Source: Spirodela intermedia | Taxonomy: Eukaryota; Streptophyta; Magnoliopsida; Alismatales; Araceae | Assembly (NCBI GenBank): GCA_902729315.2 | Contig: LR746269.1 | Coordinates: forward strand, 7,538,231 to 7,602,230 | Reading direction: 5' to 3' | Length of the DNA stretch: 64,000 nt | Part shown: positions 1-9,584 of the stretch, piece after piece | Layout: each line of letters opens with the position of its first letter | Position numbering within the stretch: position 1 is the stretch's first letter | Notes under the pieces: model-generated | Told to the model about the DNA's origin: nothing | What the model saw: only the letters and a program-made list of their open reading frames with translations | Database searches by the model: none | Program-made: the position numbers and the translations under genes

Positions 1-1270
1 CGTGTGAACCCGTCTTCCTCCTGCGAGCGAGTGCATGATCGAGAGAAAGATTCGGCTTAGAGGATGGAGAAGATAAAGTTGAATGCTGAGACAGCATAAT
101 GGGTGCAGGGGTGAAGTTTGCGTATAAGAGATGCCAGCAAGCTAGGGAGAAGCTCCTCCTGGGTGTGATTATCTCGCAGGAAGAACGAGGCCATGGAGAA
201 TCAGTAGCGTGGGGTGTCGGTGGAGAGGAGGATCACGGCGGTGAGTGAGGATCATACGAGGATGTAAAGCGATATTGCTGAGTTCCATCGAGAGCTCCGA
301 GTATACCAACATCCAGGGTGAGGACGAGGACCGTGCCATCTGCCAGTCGGAGGACGCCGGCGACTGGGCCGACTTCTCTGCAGCCGTGCACGCATAACTT
401 CCATACGACCTAGATCCAGCAATGGATCTGCATCACTGCCATCCGCCGATTCTTTACGGTGAATCGGTTCTCTTGATCATGTACTCGGTCGGAGGAGGAA
501 GGGCTGACACGAATTGGCTTGGTGGAGAAAGCTGTTTGACTATTGGCTCTTGACCAAATCTTTTACGGCTTAGTTTTTTTAGGCCGATCTTGCATAATGA
601 AGTTCCGACGCTCTTCTCAACCGTAGAGAGCAAGGCCTACTGAGATGAGAGTCATTCTAGAAGGGACAGTGTCCAATTCTACTAGTTATCTGGGCGAGTG
701 TACGTCGATGTTGTCTCACTGAGTTTCAGATAAGGAGCGGTGTTGAATCTAAAAGATCTAATGTCGAAATAAATGAAGAAGAATGATGAAACATAATGAG
801 AATGGATTAAAGTTATACCTGAATCTATAAAGTCATAATTACGAAGATGGTCTTTTGAATTAGCATTGAAGAGGCGTCCAATGACTTACTCAAGAGAGAT
901 AAGATGCTCTAAAAGTAACTCTCAATATGTGACCTAAGTACCATGACCCTTTTATTTATAGATAAGAAGTCGTTAGCCTCTTGGTGAATCACTTTGAGTG
1001 AGATTAACTTAATGATAACCTCATAATATATAAATTATATATATAATTGTACACATGAAATTAATTTTAACAAGCAACTCTAAGAAAGAGAGGAAGCCAC
1101 AACGGTGAACACTGTCTCAGACGACATATACTTCGAATTACCTGATGTCATATATATTGTACTAAAGAAATTAATACAATAAAAGAATAATAAAGAAGTT
1201 AGTCACAACAACTTACACCAACCCTTCAGAGAAGTTCCAAAACACAATGTCATCCTACAGACGTCTAAAT
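1..1270. other. Gene-poor left edge
   Basis: No gene is recognised here. The first 420 bases are GC-rich; positions 308-397 on the plus strand read as a short acidic open stretch ending in TAA that I cannot assign. From about 760 onward the DNA is AT-rich with a TATA-like run near 950 and an (AT)-rich patch near 1027-1050. No further PARP2-like exons are visible on the minus strand, which matters for the truncated gene next door. Confidence 0.5.
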
Positions 1271-1273
1271 TCT

Positions 1274-1908
1274 TCAATACAAATCCAATAAAAGGCCTTT
1301 CTTTGTTGACGTCACCAGTTTCTCCTCAGTCACGACAAGATCTAGTCGTGATCGGACAAGAAGTCAACATAAAAAACCAAATGTTCCATGGTAGCAAAGA
1401 TATCTATACAAAAAATAGTACAAGACAGATTATAAGGAAATGCTCACACCTTCAGACAAATCTTTTCCATCCTTCTCCGCATGGGCGGAAAGTCTCTCTC
1501 CGAGTTCTCCCTTCAACCCGTTCATAGGAATTCCACGCATTCCGGCCTGTTCACGCAATTCGCGAATCCCCATCTTCCGGATGATGTCAACATCATCAAC
1601 CCTCTCCGCCTCCCCTCCGTCGGAACTCGTCGTCTTCCTCTTACTCCCAACGGAAGATTCCGGGAGCAGCGCCTCTCTGGATACTTTCTCTTCTTCCTTG
1701 CTCAGAGCCGCATCCAGCCTCCGGACCTGAAAGTCAACAGGCGACAGGCCATACATCGGTGCAGGAGAAATCACTTGGAGGGTACAGAGCAAGAGGGCGA
1801 GAATAAGATCAGATGAGTACTCACGAGGGTCCGCTTGATGCCGGTGGATTCGAGGCCGCGGAGCTCTAGCTGTGCTCGCAACTCCTCCACCTCGAGCTTT
1901 TCCGACAT
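1274..1908 (-). pseudogene. PARP2-like gene, truncated 5' fragment (two SAP motifs)
   Basis: Three exons fit the N terminus of plant PARP2-type poly(ADP-ribose) polymerase, a nuclear enzyme that marks proteins at DNA breaks. Exon 1 (1908-1825) starts MSEKLEVEELRAQLELRGLE and carries the first SAP DNA-binding motif; exon 2 (1726-1450) continues RRLDAAL and carries the second SAP motif (MGIRELREQAGMRG); exon 3 begins at 1341 and reads DLVVTEEKLVTSTKKG, matching the family segment before the WGR domain. Donor and acceptor sites and phases agree (GTGAGT at 1824; phase-1 join between 1450 and 1341). Exon 3 then hits a stop at 1276-1274 where the family goes on, and no WGR or catalytic exons follow to the window edge. 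I read it as a broken 5' fragment. It could be a gene with a very long intron, but the stop argues against that. Confidence 0.72.
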
Positions 1909-2215
1909 TCCTGCTCGCAGCAGGGGAGGAGGAGTAGAAGAAGCAGGAACTGGAATTCAGTAGGGGCTAAAGAGCGGTGCGGGATCTACGACGGAGAGGG
2001 TGAGCTCCTCAAGAAGGCCGCCATTGTGGTGGGCGCCGAAGCAGTCTGTCCCTTCTCGAAACCGCGATCTTCCGCCGCAAGGAGACGGAGGACGACAGAC
2101 AAAAGTCAATGCTAAAAGTCTCTGGGTCAGCTTCACTCTTCATACTCTTTTGAAAGCTTTCGCATGAACCATACATACATACACACTACTGAGACCGATG
2201 CCCTCGTTTGAACGG
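1909..2215. other. Spacer upstream of the PARP2-like fragment
   Basis: GC-rich DNA that would be the promoter and leader of the PARP2-like fragment on the minus strand. On the plus strand about 1990-2105 reads open as a basic, alanine-rich stretch, but I recognise no family in it. Confidence 0.35.
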
Positions 2216-2340
2216 GGCGGGAAGGATTTGGGTTTCGGAACTGGTTGGTGGTGCGCCGGGCCCATGGGGAGGGCATTGTAGTGGGCCCTCCCATGAGATT
2301 GTTCTTTGTCAATGAGATCACATGGGCCGAAACCAGGCGC
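2216..2340 (-). pseudogene. Relict U2 snRNA gene (3' part)
   Basis: This stretch resembles the 3' half and 3' flank of the U2 gene at 12554-12747, in the same orientation. The shared blocks in plus-strand order are a flank with GATTTGGGTTT, the core GGTGCGCCGGGCCCATG, then GGGCCCTCCCATGAGA and CACATGGGCCG. About 60 bases corresponding to stem III/IV are missing, and the 5' half with the branch-point-binding segment is not recognisable. Because similarity extends into the flank, this looks like a DNA-level duplicate rather than a retroposed RNA copy. Confidence 0.5.
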
Positions 2341-2655
2341 CACGGCCCAAATATGGAACAACATCATCCAGGCCGGCTCATTTATTTAACAAAAAAGGCT
2401 CAGCCGTTCTCTGAAATAAATCTCAGGCTTCCTCTCTCGCGAGTCCGGCAGCTCTCCCCGCTACCTTTTACTCTTTCAAATCGCCGTTCCAGAAGAAACC
2501 AGCGTCTTCCTTTTTTTCCCGCTTCACTCCTTCACTCCTTTCTCCTACCAGATGCCCCCTTCTTCCCTCCGTCCTCCCTCGGAACCCCTTCTCCGCTCCG
2601 TTCTCCCTCTGCCATACCTTTCCCGGGCGTCTACCGTCCAAGGGGCGGGACCCAC

Positions 2656-3953
2656 AACATAGCTACCCGGAAGACCTGCAGGTTCTGGCTGCAGGGGAGG
2701 TGCTCTCGCATCCCCTGCCCGTTCCTTCACTGCGGCAATCCCCAGTTATTGGGGGTCGAGGAACGGGCCCCAAAAAATCAACCGAGAAGAAGCCTAATCT
2801 GGAGAAACCCAGATGCCGCGCGCCCATCCACCCCCCCCGCGTCCCCGCATCGTCCACTCGCCGCGGACGGCAGCGGCCGCCGGAAATGGACGAAAAACGG
2901 TGACCCAGAAGCCAAGAGACCCAGCGCCCCGGATACGGACGCCCATGCTTGCCCCTTCGAGGATCCTCCTCCTCCTCCTCCTCCTCAATCCTCAAGACGG
3001 CAACGGTGACGACGGTGTCGACGGCGGCGGCGTTGCGGTGTCGTCAAGATCCACCTTCTCCTTGCTCCGTTCCTTCGCTGGCGGCCACTCGAAGGCGGTC
3101 ACCGGCATTGAGCTCCCCTCGGGCTGCGACAAGATCTCCACGGGGAGCGCTGACAGGACCGTATGCGTGTGGGACAAGAACGACAGAGCAAACCCAGCAA
3201 CACCAGCAACGGTGTGAGCACAGGCCCGCGCAGGTGATCGAGCTGGACGGCCCTTTCTCTTCCCTGATCGCAGAAGGCATCTCGGTCTTCGCCGGCGCAC
3301 GTGGCCAAGTCCACGCTGCAACAGCAGCTCCGAAAGGGGCCTCAGCCTACTGGGGACAGGATCTGAGGTCTCCACTCTGGGCACCACAACCGAGATCCTC
3401 CTCGCGGGCCTTGAAGACGAAGCCTCGACCCCGCCGCCGGGAGGGGGGAGAGGGGGGACGGCGTCCGCTTCCAGCCCGTGGGTTCTCTGCGCGGTCACGC
3501 GTCCGACGTCACCTCGCTGGCCGTCGGCAACGGCCGCCTCTACTCCGGCACCCCGGATGGTTCCATCAGAGCGTGGAACGTCCCCTCGATGGAGACTGTG
3601 GACGAGTTCGAGTCCCTTTCGGCAGCCCACGGTGGCGCGGTGACCTCGCTGCTTTGCTGGTGGGAGTTTCTGCTCTCCGCTTCACTTGACGGAACCGTGA
3701 AGGTCTGTCGGGAGGCCGAAAGGACGGGAGGCTCGGGCTGGAGGAGGTTTACTGCCACTGTGAGCACCAAGGCGTCCTCCTCAACGGCACAGCTGACGGC
3801 AACGGCGGGGCGGTCCTCATGTGCTCGCTCAGCGACGGCACCGTCAATCTGCTCGATCTGCCCAGTTTCGGCGACCGGGGCAGGATCGAGTGCAGAGGCC
3901 AAAGTTAGAGCGATGCAGTCCGCTGGTTCTGACGGCTTCTTCGTCGGCAATGC
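2656..3953 (+). pseudogene. ZFWD (CCCH zinc finger + WD40) pseudogene, 5' part
   Basis: Segments of a plant ZFWD-type protein appear in order but in shifting frames. A CCCH finger of spacing C-X7-C-X4-C-X3-H (CRFWLQGRCSRIPCPFLH) lies at 2677-2730. The first WD40 repeat (GGHSKAVTGIELPSG, TVCVWD) is at about 3078-3180, followed by a blade around 3231-3315 (VIELDGPFSSLIAEG), one around 3320-3420 (TTTEILLAGLEDEA), blades at 3478-3710 (LRGHASDVTSLAVGNGRLYS, LLSASLDGTVKV), and MCSLSDGTVNLLDLPSFGDR near 3820-3880. At least five frame changes separate them (near 3215, 3315, 3440-3475, 3725 and 3895), and the W of one WD blade is now C. No intron is evident. The coding sequence is cut at 3953 by a retrotransposon and resumes at 9543. 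Upstream, 2341-2655 is a pyrimidine-rich leader. Assembly indels could explain some shifts but not the insertion. Confidence 0.85.
3949..3953 (+). repeat. Target-site duplication, left copy (AATGC)
   Basis: Five bases AATGC directly before the 5' LTR, matching AATGC directly after the 3' LTR at 9543-9547. A 5-bp duplication is the expected footprint of LTR-retrotransposon integrase. Confidence 0.9.
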
Positions 3954-4481
3954 TGTTGAGACCTTAGCCTCAACGAGGAATCCACGTGAACCAAGATCCC
4001 GGATCCGATCGCAGAAGGTAATCGGGTATACGGGACCTGTGTAATAAGCAGCTGAACGGCCGGTGACAGCCGTTCGGCCCGAGGAAGACGACCGTTAAGA
4101 TCTGCTTAACGATTGGCAGGCCTGGTTGGGACGATAAGTGACCACGAGGATTCGTACCAAATGACCGAGGTAATCCGGCGGCCCTCAGTTATAAGAAGTG
4201 AAAGAAGATAAGGAACGGAGAGGAAAGAAAAGGATGACTTCTGAAGACCCCCATTTCGAAGAGGCGACCTTGTGGAGAACTCTTGTGAGAGTTCTCTGTA
4301 TCCTACCCTTTAGTTTATCTTTCTCTTCTCCTAAGCTCCTCACGCTCTTCGGAGTTCGAGGACCCTCGCCCTGTATTTAGTGTTCGGGTATCAGTGAAGT
4401 TCCAGCATCCTATTTCTTCCCTCCCGCCTCGGTGGCCATCCTTAGTTCGAGTGTTGGCTGTCCCACCTCGGGCTCTTATCA
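3954..4481 (+). repeat. 5' LTR of the Ty3/gypsy element
   Basis: It starts TGTTGAGACC and ends CTTATCA, immediately before the primer site. Compared with the 3' LTR it keeps many more CpG sites: in the first 100 aligned bases I count 17 differences, 13 of them C or G here against T or A in the 3' copy. Confidence 0.92.
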
Positions 4482-4483
4482 AC

Positions 4484-4495
4484 TGGTATCAGAGC
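4484..4495 (+). other. Primer binding site (tRNA-iMet type)
   Basis: TGGTATCAGAGC lies two bases after the 5' LTR. It is complementary to the 3' end of plant initiator tRNA-Met and is the usual minus-strand priming site of many plant LTR elements. Confidence 0.88.
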
Positions 4496-4512
4496 ACAGT
4501 TAGTCCTTCACC

Positions 4513-5527
4513 ATGCTGCCCAAGTCTCAAGACAACAGGCTTGAATTCATGGAGAAAGAATTCGAAGAATCTCATTTAGAGCAACAACAACAGTTCATGG
4601 TTGCCAAGGCTGACAGAGTGTCCTTTAGAATGTACAGGCTGAGTTCAAACGTCAACTAAAAGACGTCAAGTAGGAGCAAAGGACAACGAACCACCAACTA
4701 GAAGACGTTAAGAGCAGATACTATGAGCTAGCAACTTAATGTTATTGCCAGAGTCCTTGAATCCCTCCAATTGACCTTGAATCAGTCCCTCTTAACAATC
4801 AACCATTGTTCCAGAAAAGAAAAGATACTCTTTGACATATGACATCTCAGGGAACCCAGCCCACGGAAGATCCTACCCATCAAGAGAAATGACAAGGGAT
4901 TCTCTAGATATCATAACTTAGACCAAGATCCTCCACCGGGCCAACTGAACTCTCACTGGCAGTCAACCAAATTATGGTAAGGACAAAGGGTGAAATTACC
5001 CGCCTTCTCTAGACTAGGACCCGAGAGTTGGATCTTTAGAATGGAGTTATTTTTCTCCATGCACTGGGTTTTAGAGCAAGACAAACTCAAGTTGGCCAAA
5101 TTGAGTATGGACGGGCTCATTTTACATTATTCAGTGGGCTTTGGGTCGACACCCCTTTTGGAATTGGGATGATTTTGGCAATCATTTATTAAAAATGTAT
5201 AACCCAAATCAATCCAACTTCTTATATGATAAACTATTGGGTCTTTGCCAACAGGGTACAGTTGTCGAATATCAAGAAAACTTTGAGATCCTCACTAACA
5301 TCGTTAAAGACATCTCGGAGCTGATGTTGACAAACACCTTCCTACATGGTCTAAGGGAAGAAATCCAAGCCGAGGTCGGGGTATTGTATCCTAGAGGACT
5401 CAAAGAAATGATGAAGACAGCTCAACGAGTGGAGGCCAAACTCAATACACTCCCTCATCTGTCCAAGACGACCCAACCTTGCCTCTCGAGACCCTCAGAG
5501 GAGCTAACAATTGGCCTAGAACCCTAA
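4513..5527 (+). pseudogene. gag remnant of the Ty3/gypsy element
   Basis: An ATG at 4513 opens a short reading (MLPKSQDNRLEFMEKEF). After several breaks, the stretch 5141-5527 stays open and reads as the retrotransposon gag core (WDDFGNHLLKMYNPNQSNF, TNTFLHGLREEIQAEV). The family packages element RNA into cytoplasmic particles. Stop codons between the parts make it non-functional. Confidence 0.8.
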
Positions 5528-5758
5528 CAGACCCAAGTGACGGATTTCAGTAACATCTGTTGAGGAGAGGAAGCCCGAGTACTCAGGGCTGCTCTAGCCG
5601 ACTCGAGAATGGCAGATAACAATGCTACGGATCAAAAGAATAAATTGAATCTCATTGCTGCACAGATACAATAAGGACGGGTTAAAGGTCTATGTTTCCA
5701 CTATAATGATAAATTCTTTCTAAGATACAGGCGTTATAAAGAACTATAGATTCTCTTC

Positions 5759-5971
5759 ATGCCAATAGAGATAGACTTCACGGAGTTCTCAGAGTTAACA
5801 AGGGAGACCCCTCAATTACAAGAAACTGTTTTCAACATGGAGGCTATTCTACAGTCCTTAACAAATAAGCATGAAGCTCTAAAGTTTCAAGGAAAAATTA
5901 AGAGTAAATTTGTCACGATCTTGATGGACACCAGTGCAACCCACAATTTCATCAGCAACCAATTAGTCTAA
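5759..5971 (+). pseudogene. Aspartic protease remnant
   Basis: The reading VTILMDTSATHNFISN at about 5915-5965 corresponds to the family active-site region, normally D-S/T-G-A. The glycine is replaced by serine here (DTSA), which should abolish activity. A TAA follows at once. Confidence 0.8.
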
Positions 5972-6425
5972 GACCTACATTTTCCCCTGATCAAAATTCC
6001 TCAAAATAAAGTTATCACTAGATCTAACGAGAAGGTGGATGGCATAGAGCTGATACCTCAGATTTTTGTGGACTTGTAGTGTGTCCATATCTCCGAAATG
6101 TTTGCTCCTTCCCTTTAGCCACAGTAGAAGTTGTACTCAATATGAAGGGGTTAAAATCTCTCCGTCAGTTTGATATGGACATTGATGCAAAAACCTTCTC
6201 CTTCTGCTCTAGAATGGAACAAGCAGTCCTCAAGATGGAGCAGACGAGAGAATCACTAGAAATCGCACTAAAGTCATCGTCTAATCGAGTAAAGGCCAAT
6301 GATCTCTGTTTTTAACTCTTCCAACTATTCCTAATTGCACTAAGTTCTGATCTTACATCAGAGGAGGAATGACTATAGTAAATATTCCCAGAGGTGTTCG
6401 TCGAGCCTCATAGTTTGCCACCACA

Positions 6426-7560
6426 ATGGAAGGTGAACCATCAGATCAACCGACACCCAAAGGTTATACCTATCAATATCTGACCATTATGTTACCCTTA
6501 CTTCCAAAAGATAGAACTAGAAAAGATGGTGGAAGATATGCTCAAGACCGGCATTATACAACACTCATAGAGCCTCTATTCGAGCCCAATGTTACTAATT
6601 CAAAAGAAAGACAACACCTGAAGGTTTTGTGTGGATTATTATGCTCTCAATCAAGCCATAATTCGTGATCGCTTCTCTATTCTAGTGGTGGAAGAGCTCT
6701 TGAACAAACTCCACGGTGTGAAGATCTTCTCAAAGCTTGGACTAAGAGTAGGGTATCATAAAATTTAGGTAAAGTCAGATGATATTCCAACAACGGCATT
6801 TCATACCCATGAAGGGCATTATGAGAAGATTTTGAACCAACATCAGTTGTGAATCCACCCAAAGAAATGTTGCTTCGAGCAGCACTAGATCACCTACCTT
6901 AGGCACTAGATCTCAACTATAGGGGTCAAGATGGACTAAGAAAAAATTTAAGCCATGTAGAAGTGGCCAACCCCCTGTAATCTCCAGGAGTTGTAGAGAT
7001 TCTTAGGCTTGTCCAAATATTACTAATGCTTCATTGTAGGATATGGGACGATCGCTTGCAGCCTAGCCTAGTTATTAAAATGCAACGCATTTCATTGGGA
7101 AGATGAGGTAGAAGAGACGTTCCAACAACTCAAGTAGGCCTTGAACTCTGCTTTAGTTCTCTCCCTATATGATTTCTCTTAGGCCTTTGAACTAGAAGCA
7201 AATGCTTTAAGTGGAGGAGTAGGAACAATTTTGATGTAGAGGTGAAAGTCGATGGCATATGTCAGCCAATGATTATCTTTTATTGGAAACTTTACGACCA
7301 TATACGAGTGAGAACTGGTTATAATTGTACTGACAACCCTAAAGTGGAAGTGTTACCTATTAGGATAATACTTCACCATCTTCATAGACCAAAGGAGCTT
7401 GAGGTTCATCTTGAAACAGCAAAATATACTCTTGAAATATCAAAATAGGTGTCTAAATTACTGATATTTAATTTCAAAATTAAGTAGAAAGCTAGACTAG
7501 GGAATCGAGTAGTTGATGCTCTATTGCAAGCTCTTGACATTGTGTGGCTTTAGGAATACA
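6426..7560 (+). pseudogene. Reverse transcriptase / RNase H remnant
   Basis: Pieces of Ty3/gypsy RT lie in several frames: MVEDMLKTGIIQHS near 6525, then a block near 6630-6770 that includes [16 protein letters not shown] and [11 protein letters not shown]. RNase H-like pieces follow near 7190-7540 (FELEANALSGGVGTIL and VDALLQAL). Many stops and frame changes separate them. Confidence 0.75.
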
Positions 7561-7838
7561 TGAAAAAATTGAAACTATTAGACAATGATATCATTATCTC
7601 GGAGTACCGCATGAACCCATATTTATTAGGCCTGCAAAATCTACTTTTCCATCAGCCGAAGCAATGGCTGTCATATGAGCAAAATGGGTTGCTATTTTGA
7701 AAAGGGCGACTATTGATTTCAAGGCAGTCCTCACTCATTCCTTTGCTCTTGAAAGAATTCCACAACTCTTGCACTAGGGAGCACTCTAACTTCCATCCCA
7801 TGTATTTGAGAATCAGGCAAAATATTATTTGAAGGGGG

Positions 7839-8936
7839 ATGAAGTACCAAATTCAACAATTTGTTGTTGGCTGCTCGATATGCCAGCGAAATAAGTCTGA
7901 GAATTTATCACTAATAAGCCTTCTACAATCACTTCTCATTCCACATAAAATATGGCCAGACATCACCATAGACTTCATGGAAAGAATGACATCTTCTCAT
8001 GGATTTAATGCTATGATGGTTGTCATGGACATGCTTAACAAATATGCCCACTTCCCACTATTGAAACATCTACTTTGGCAAAGTACATTGCTCAAATCTT
8101 TATTTGTGACGTGATCTGACTCTATAAAATCTTAGAATCAATGTTGTTTAATAGAGATAAGACCTTCTTTAACAAATTCTAGACCAAGCTCTTTTAATTG
8201 CACGGCACTACCTTTTGGCGCACAAGCTCATATCATTCGTAGACTAACAGTTAGTCAAAGATGAGAAATCATGGACTCAACTTATATGCGTTATTTTACA
8301 AGGGATCGACCCAAATAGTGGAGTCAGTTCCTTACATGAATTGAATATTGGTTCAACACCACCTTCAACGTCTCCATTAGCACAATGCCTTTCAAGGTAG
8401 TCTACAAAATAGACCCTCCAACTCTCTGTCATTATCATTAAGGCAACTTTATGGTAGATTCATTGGATCAAATGCTTCAAGAGAGAGATCAAGCCCTTAT
8501 TCAACTAAAGCAACACTTAAAATGAGCCTAAGCTTATATCTAAAGGGTAGTTGATCACCATAGGATGGACATAGAGTTTCAAGTCGGAGATGAGTCTTCC
8601 TCTAGCTTCGACCCTATCGACAGCACTCAGTAGCTTGAAGACCATATGAAAAGTTATCTTTACATTTCTGGGTTGTTTAGCATCCAAGAAAGGATCAACC
8701 CAATTGTCTATCACTTAGAGCTTCCTAAGACAGCTCGAATTCACCTCATCTTCCACGTATCCAAGTTGAAGTGGGAAATCAAGGCTATGAGTCTAGTGGG
8801 GAACTACAAGTGGAAGAAGACATCTCTTAGGTTCTTCAATCCATTGAGGTGTGTGCCATCTGTCATTGACCCCATGAAAGTGAGGTCCTCATTCATTGAT
8901 GAGATATGTCAACTATTGGCGATACGTGGGATCTAG
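7839..8936 (+). pseudogene. Integrase remnant
   Basis: 7839-8114 reads as the end of the zinc-binding part (VVGCSICQRNKSE) and the start of the catalytic core (PDITIDFMERM, MMVVMDMLNKYAHF). The C-terminal part at 8646-8800 reads INPIVYHLELPKTARIHLIF then HVSKLK, the typical end of plant gypsy polyproteins. It is broken by stops between 8114 and 8646. Confidence 0.82.
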
Positions 8937-8987
8937 CTCGCATGATCCTCGAGTAATTTCCAGATTTTCACCTTGAGGACAAGGTGA

Positions 8988-9006
8988 GTTGAATGGGAGA
9001 GAGTAT
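8988..9006 (+). other. Polypurine tract
   Basis: A purine-rich run (GAATGGGAGAGAGTA) directly before the 3' LTR, in the position of the plus-strand primer. Confidence 0.7.
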
Positions 9007-9542
9007 TGTTGAGACTTTAGCCTCAACGAGGAATCTATGTGGACCAAGATCCTAGATTTGATTGTAGAAGGTAATCGGGTATATAAAACCTCTGCAAGAA
9101 GCAGCTGAATGACCCGTGACAATTGAACGGTCGGTGATAGATGAAGACAATGACCGTTAAGATCTGCTTAACGATTAGTAAGGCTGGTCGGGCCATTAAA
9201 CAACTACAAAGATTTGTACCGAATGACCCAAGTAATCTAATGGCCCTTAGTTATAAGAAGTGGAAGAAGAGAAGGAACATAGAAGAAAGAAAAGGAAAAC
9301 TTTTGGAGACCCACCATCTTGAAGAGGCGACCTAGTGGAAAATTCTTGTGAGAGTTCTCTATATCCTACCTTTCAATGTATCTTTCCCTTCCCCTAAGCT
9401 CATCATGCTCTTTGGAGTTCAAGGACCCTCTCTCTATATTCAGTGCTCAAGCATTAGTGAATCCAACATCCTATCCCTTCCCTCCCCCCTCAATTGTCAT
9501 CCTTAGTTCAAGTGTTGGCCATCCCATCTGAGGCTCCTATCA
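9007..9542 (+). repeat. 3' LTR of the Ty3/gypsy element
   Basis: It starts TGTTGAGACT and ends CTCCTATCA. It aligns along its whole length with 3954-4481 but is rich in T and A where the 5' copy has C and G, the pattern left by deamination of methylated cytosine. Confidence 0.92.
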
Positions 9543-9547
9543 AATGC
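9543..9547 (+). repeat. Target-site duplication, right copy (AATGC)
   Basis: AATGC directly after the 3' LTR, the partner of 3949-3953. Confidence 0.9.
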
Positions 9548-9584
9548 CTTTGGGGAGATCCACAATTGGAGATGGTTGACATAG
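9543..9584 (+). pseudogene. ZFWD pseudogene, C-terminal end after the insertion
   Basis: Removing the retrotransposon and one AATGC lets the reading before the element (SDGFFVGNA) run on as FGEIHNWRW followed by LT and a TAG at 9582-9584. That fits the end of ZFWD proteins, where a final blade closes the protein with a K/N-W-x-W-like motif. The first five bases are the right copy of the target duplication. Confidence 0.85.

Larger units (their letters stand above)
3954..9542 (+). mobile_element. Ty3/gypsy LTR retrotransposon, complete in outline, degenerate
   Basis: The element is bounded by two LTRs of 528 and 536 bp that begin TGTTGAGA and end TATCA, flanked by AATGC on both sides. In order it holds a tRNA-iMet-type primer site, gag, aspartic protease, reverse transcriptase/RNase H, integrase and a purine-rich tract before the 3' LTR. 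Protease-RT-integrase order and the sequences are those of Ty3/gypsy, probably a chromovirus-type lineage. Every coding part is broken by stops and frameshifts, so it cannot move on its own. It sits inside the last WD40 blade of the ZFWD pseudogene, in the same orientation. Confidence 0.93.

Noticed and set aside
308-397. Short acidic open stretch near the left edge
   Set aside because: No family recognised and no exon borders; left as an unassigned fragment.
3205-3232. A tiny GT-AG intron in the ZFWD reading
   Set aside because: It would be only about 22 bp, too short for a plant intron; a frameshift explains it better.
2992-3630. 212-codon open frame on the minus strand
   Set aside because: Antisense to the ZFWD pseudogene in very GC-rich DNA. 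No recognisable domain, and the plus strand reads WD40.
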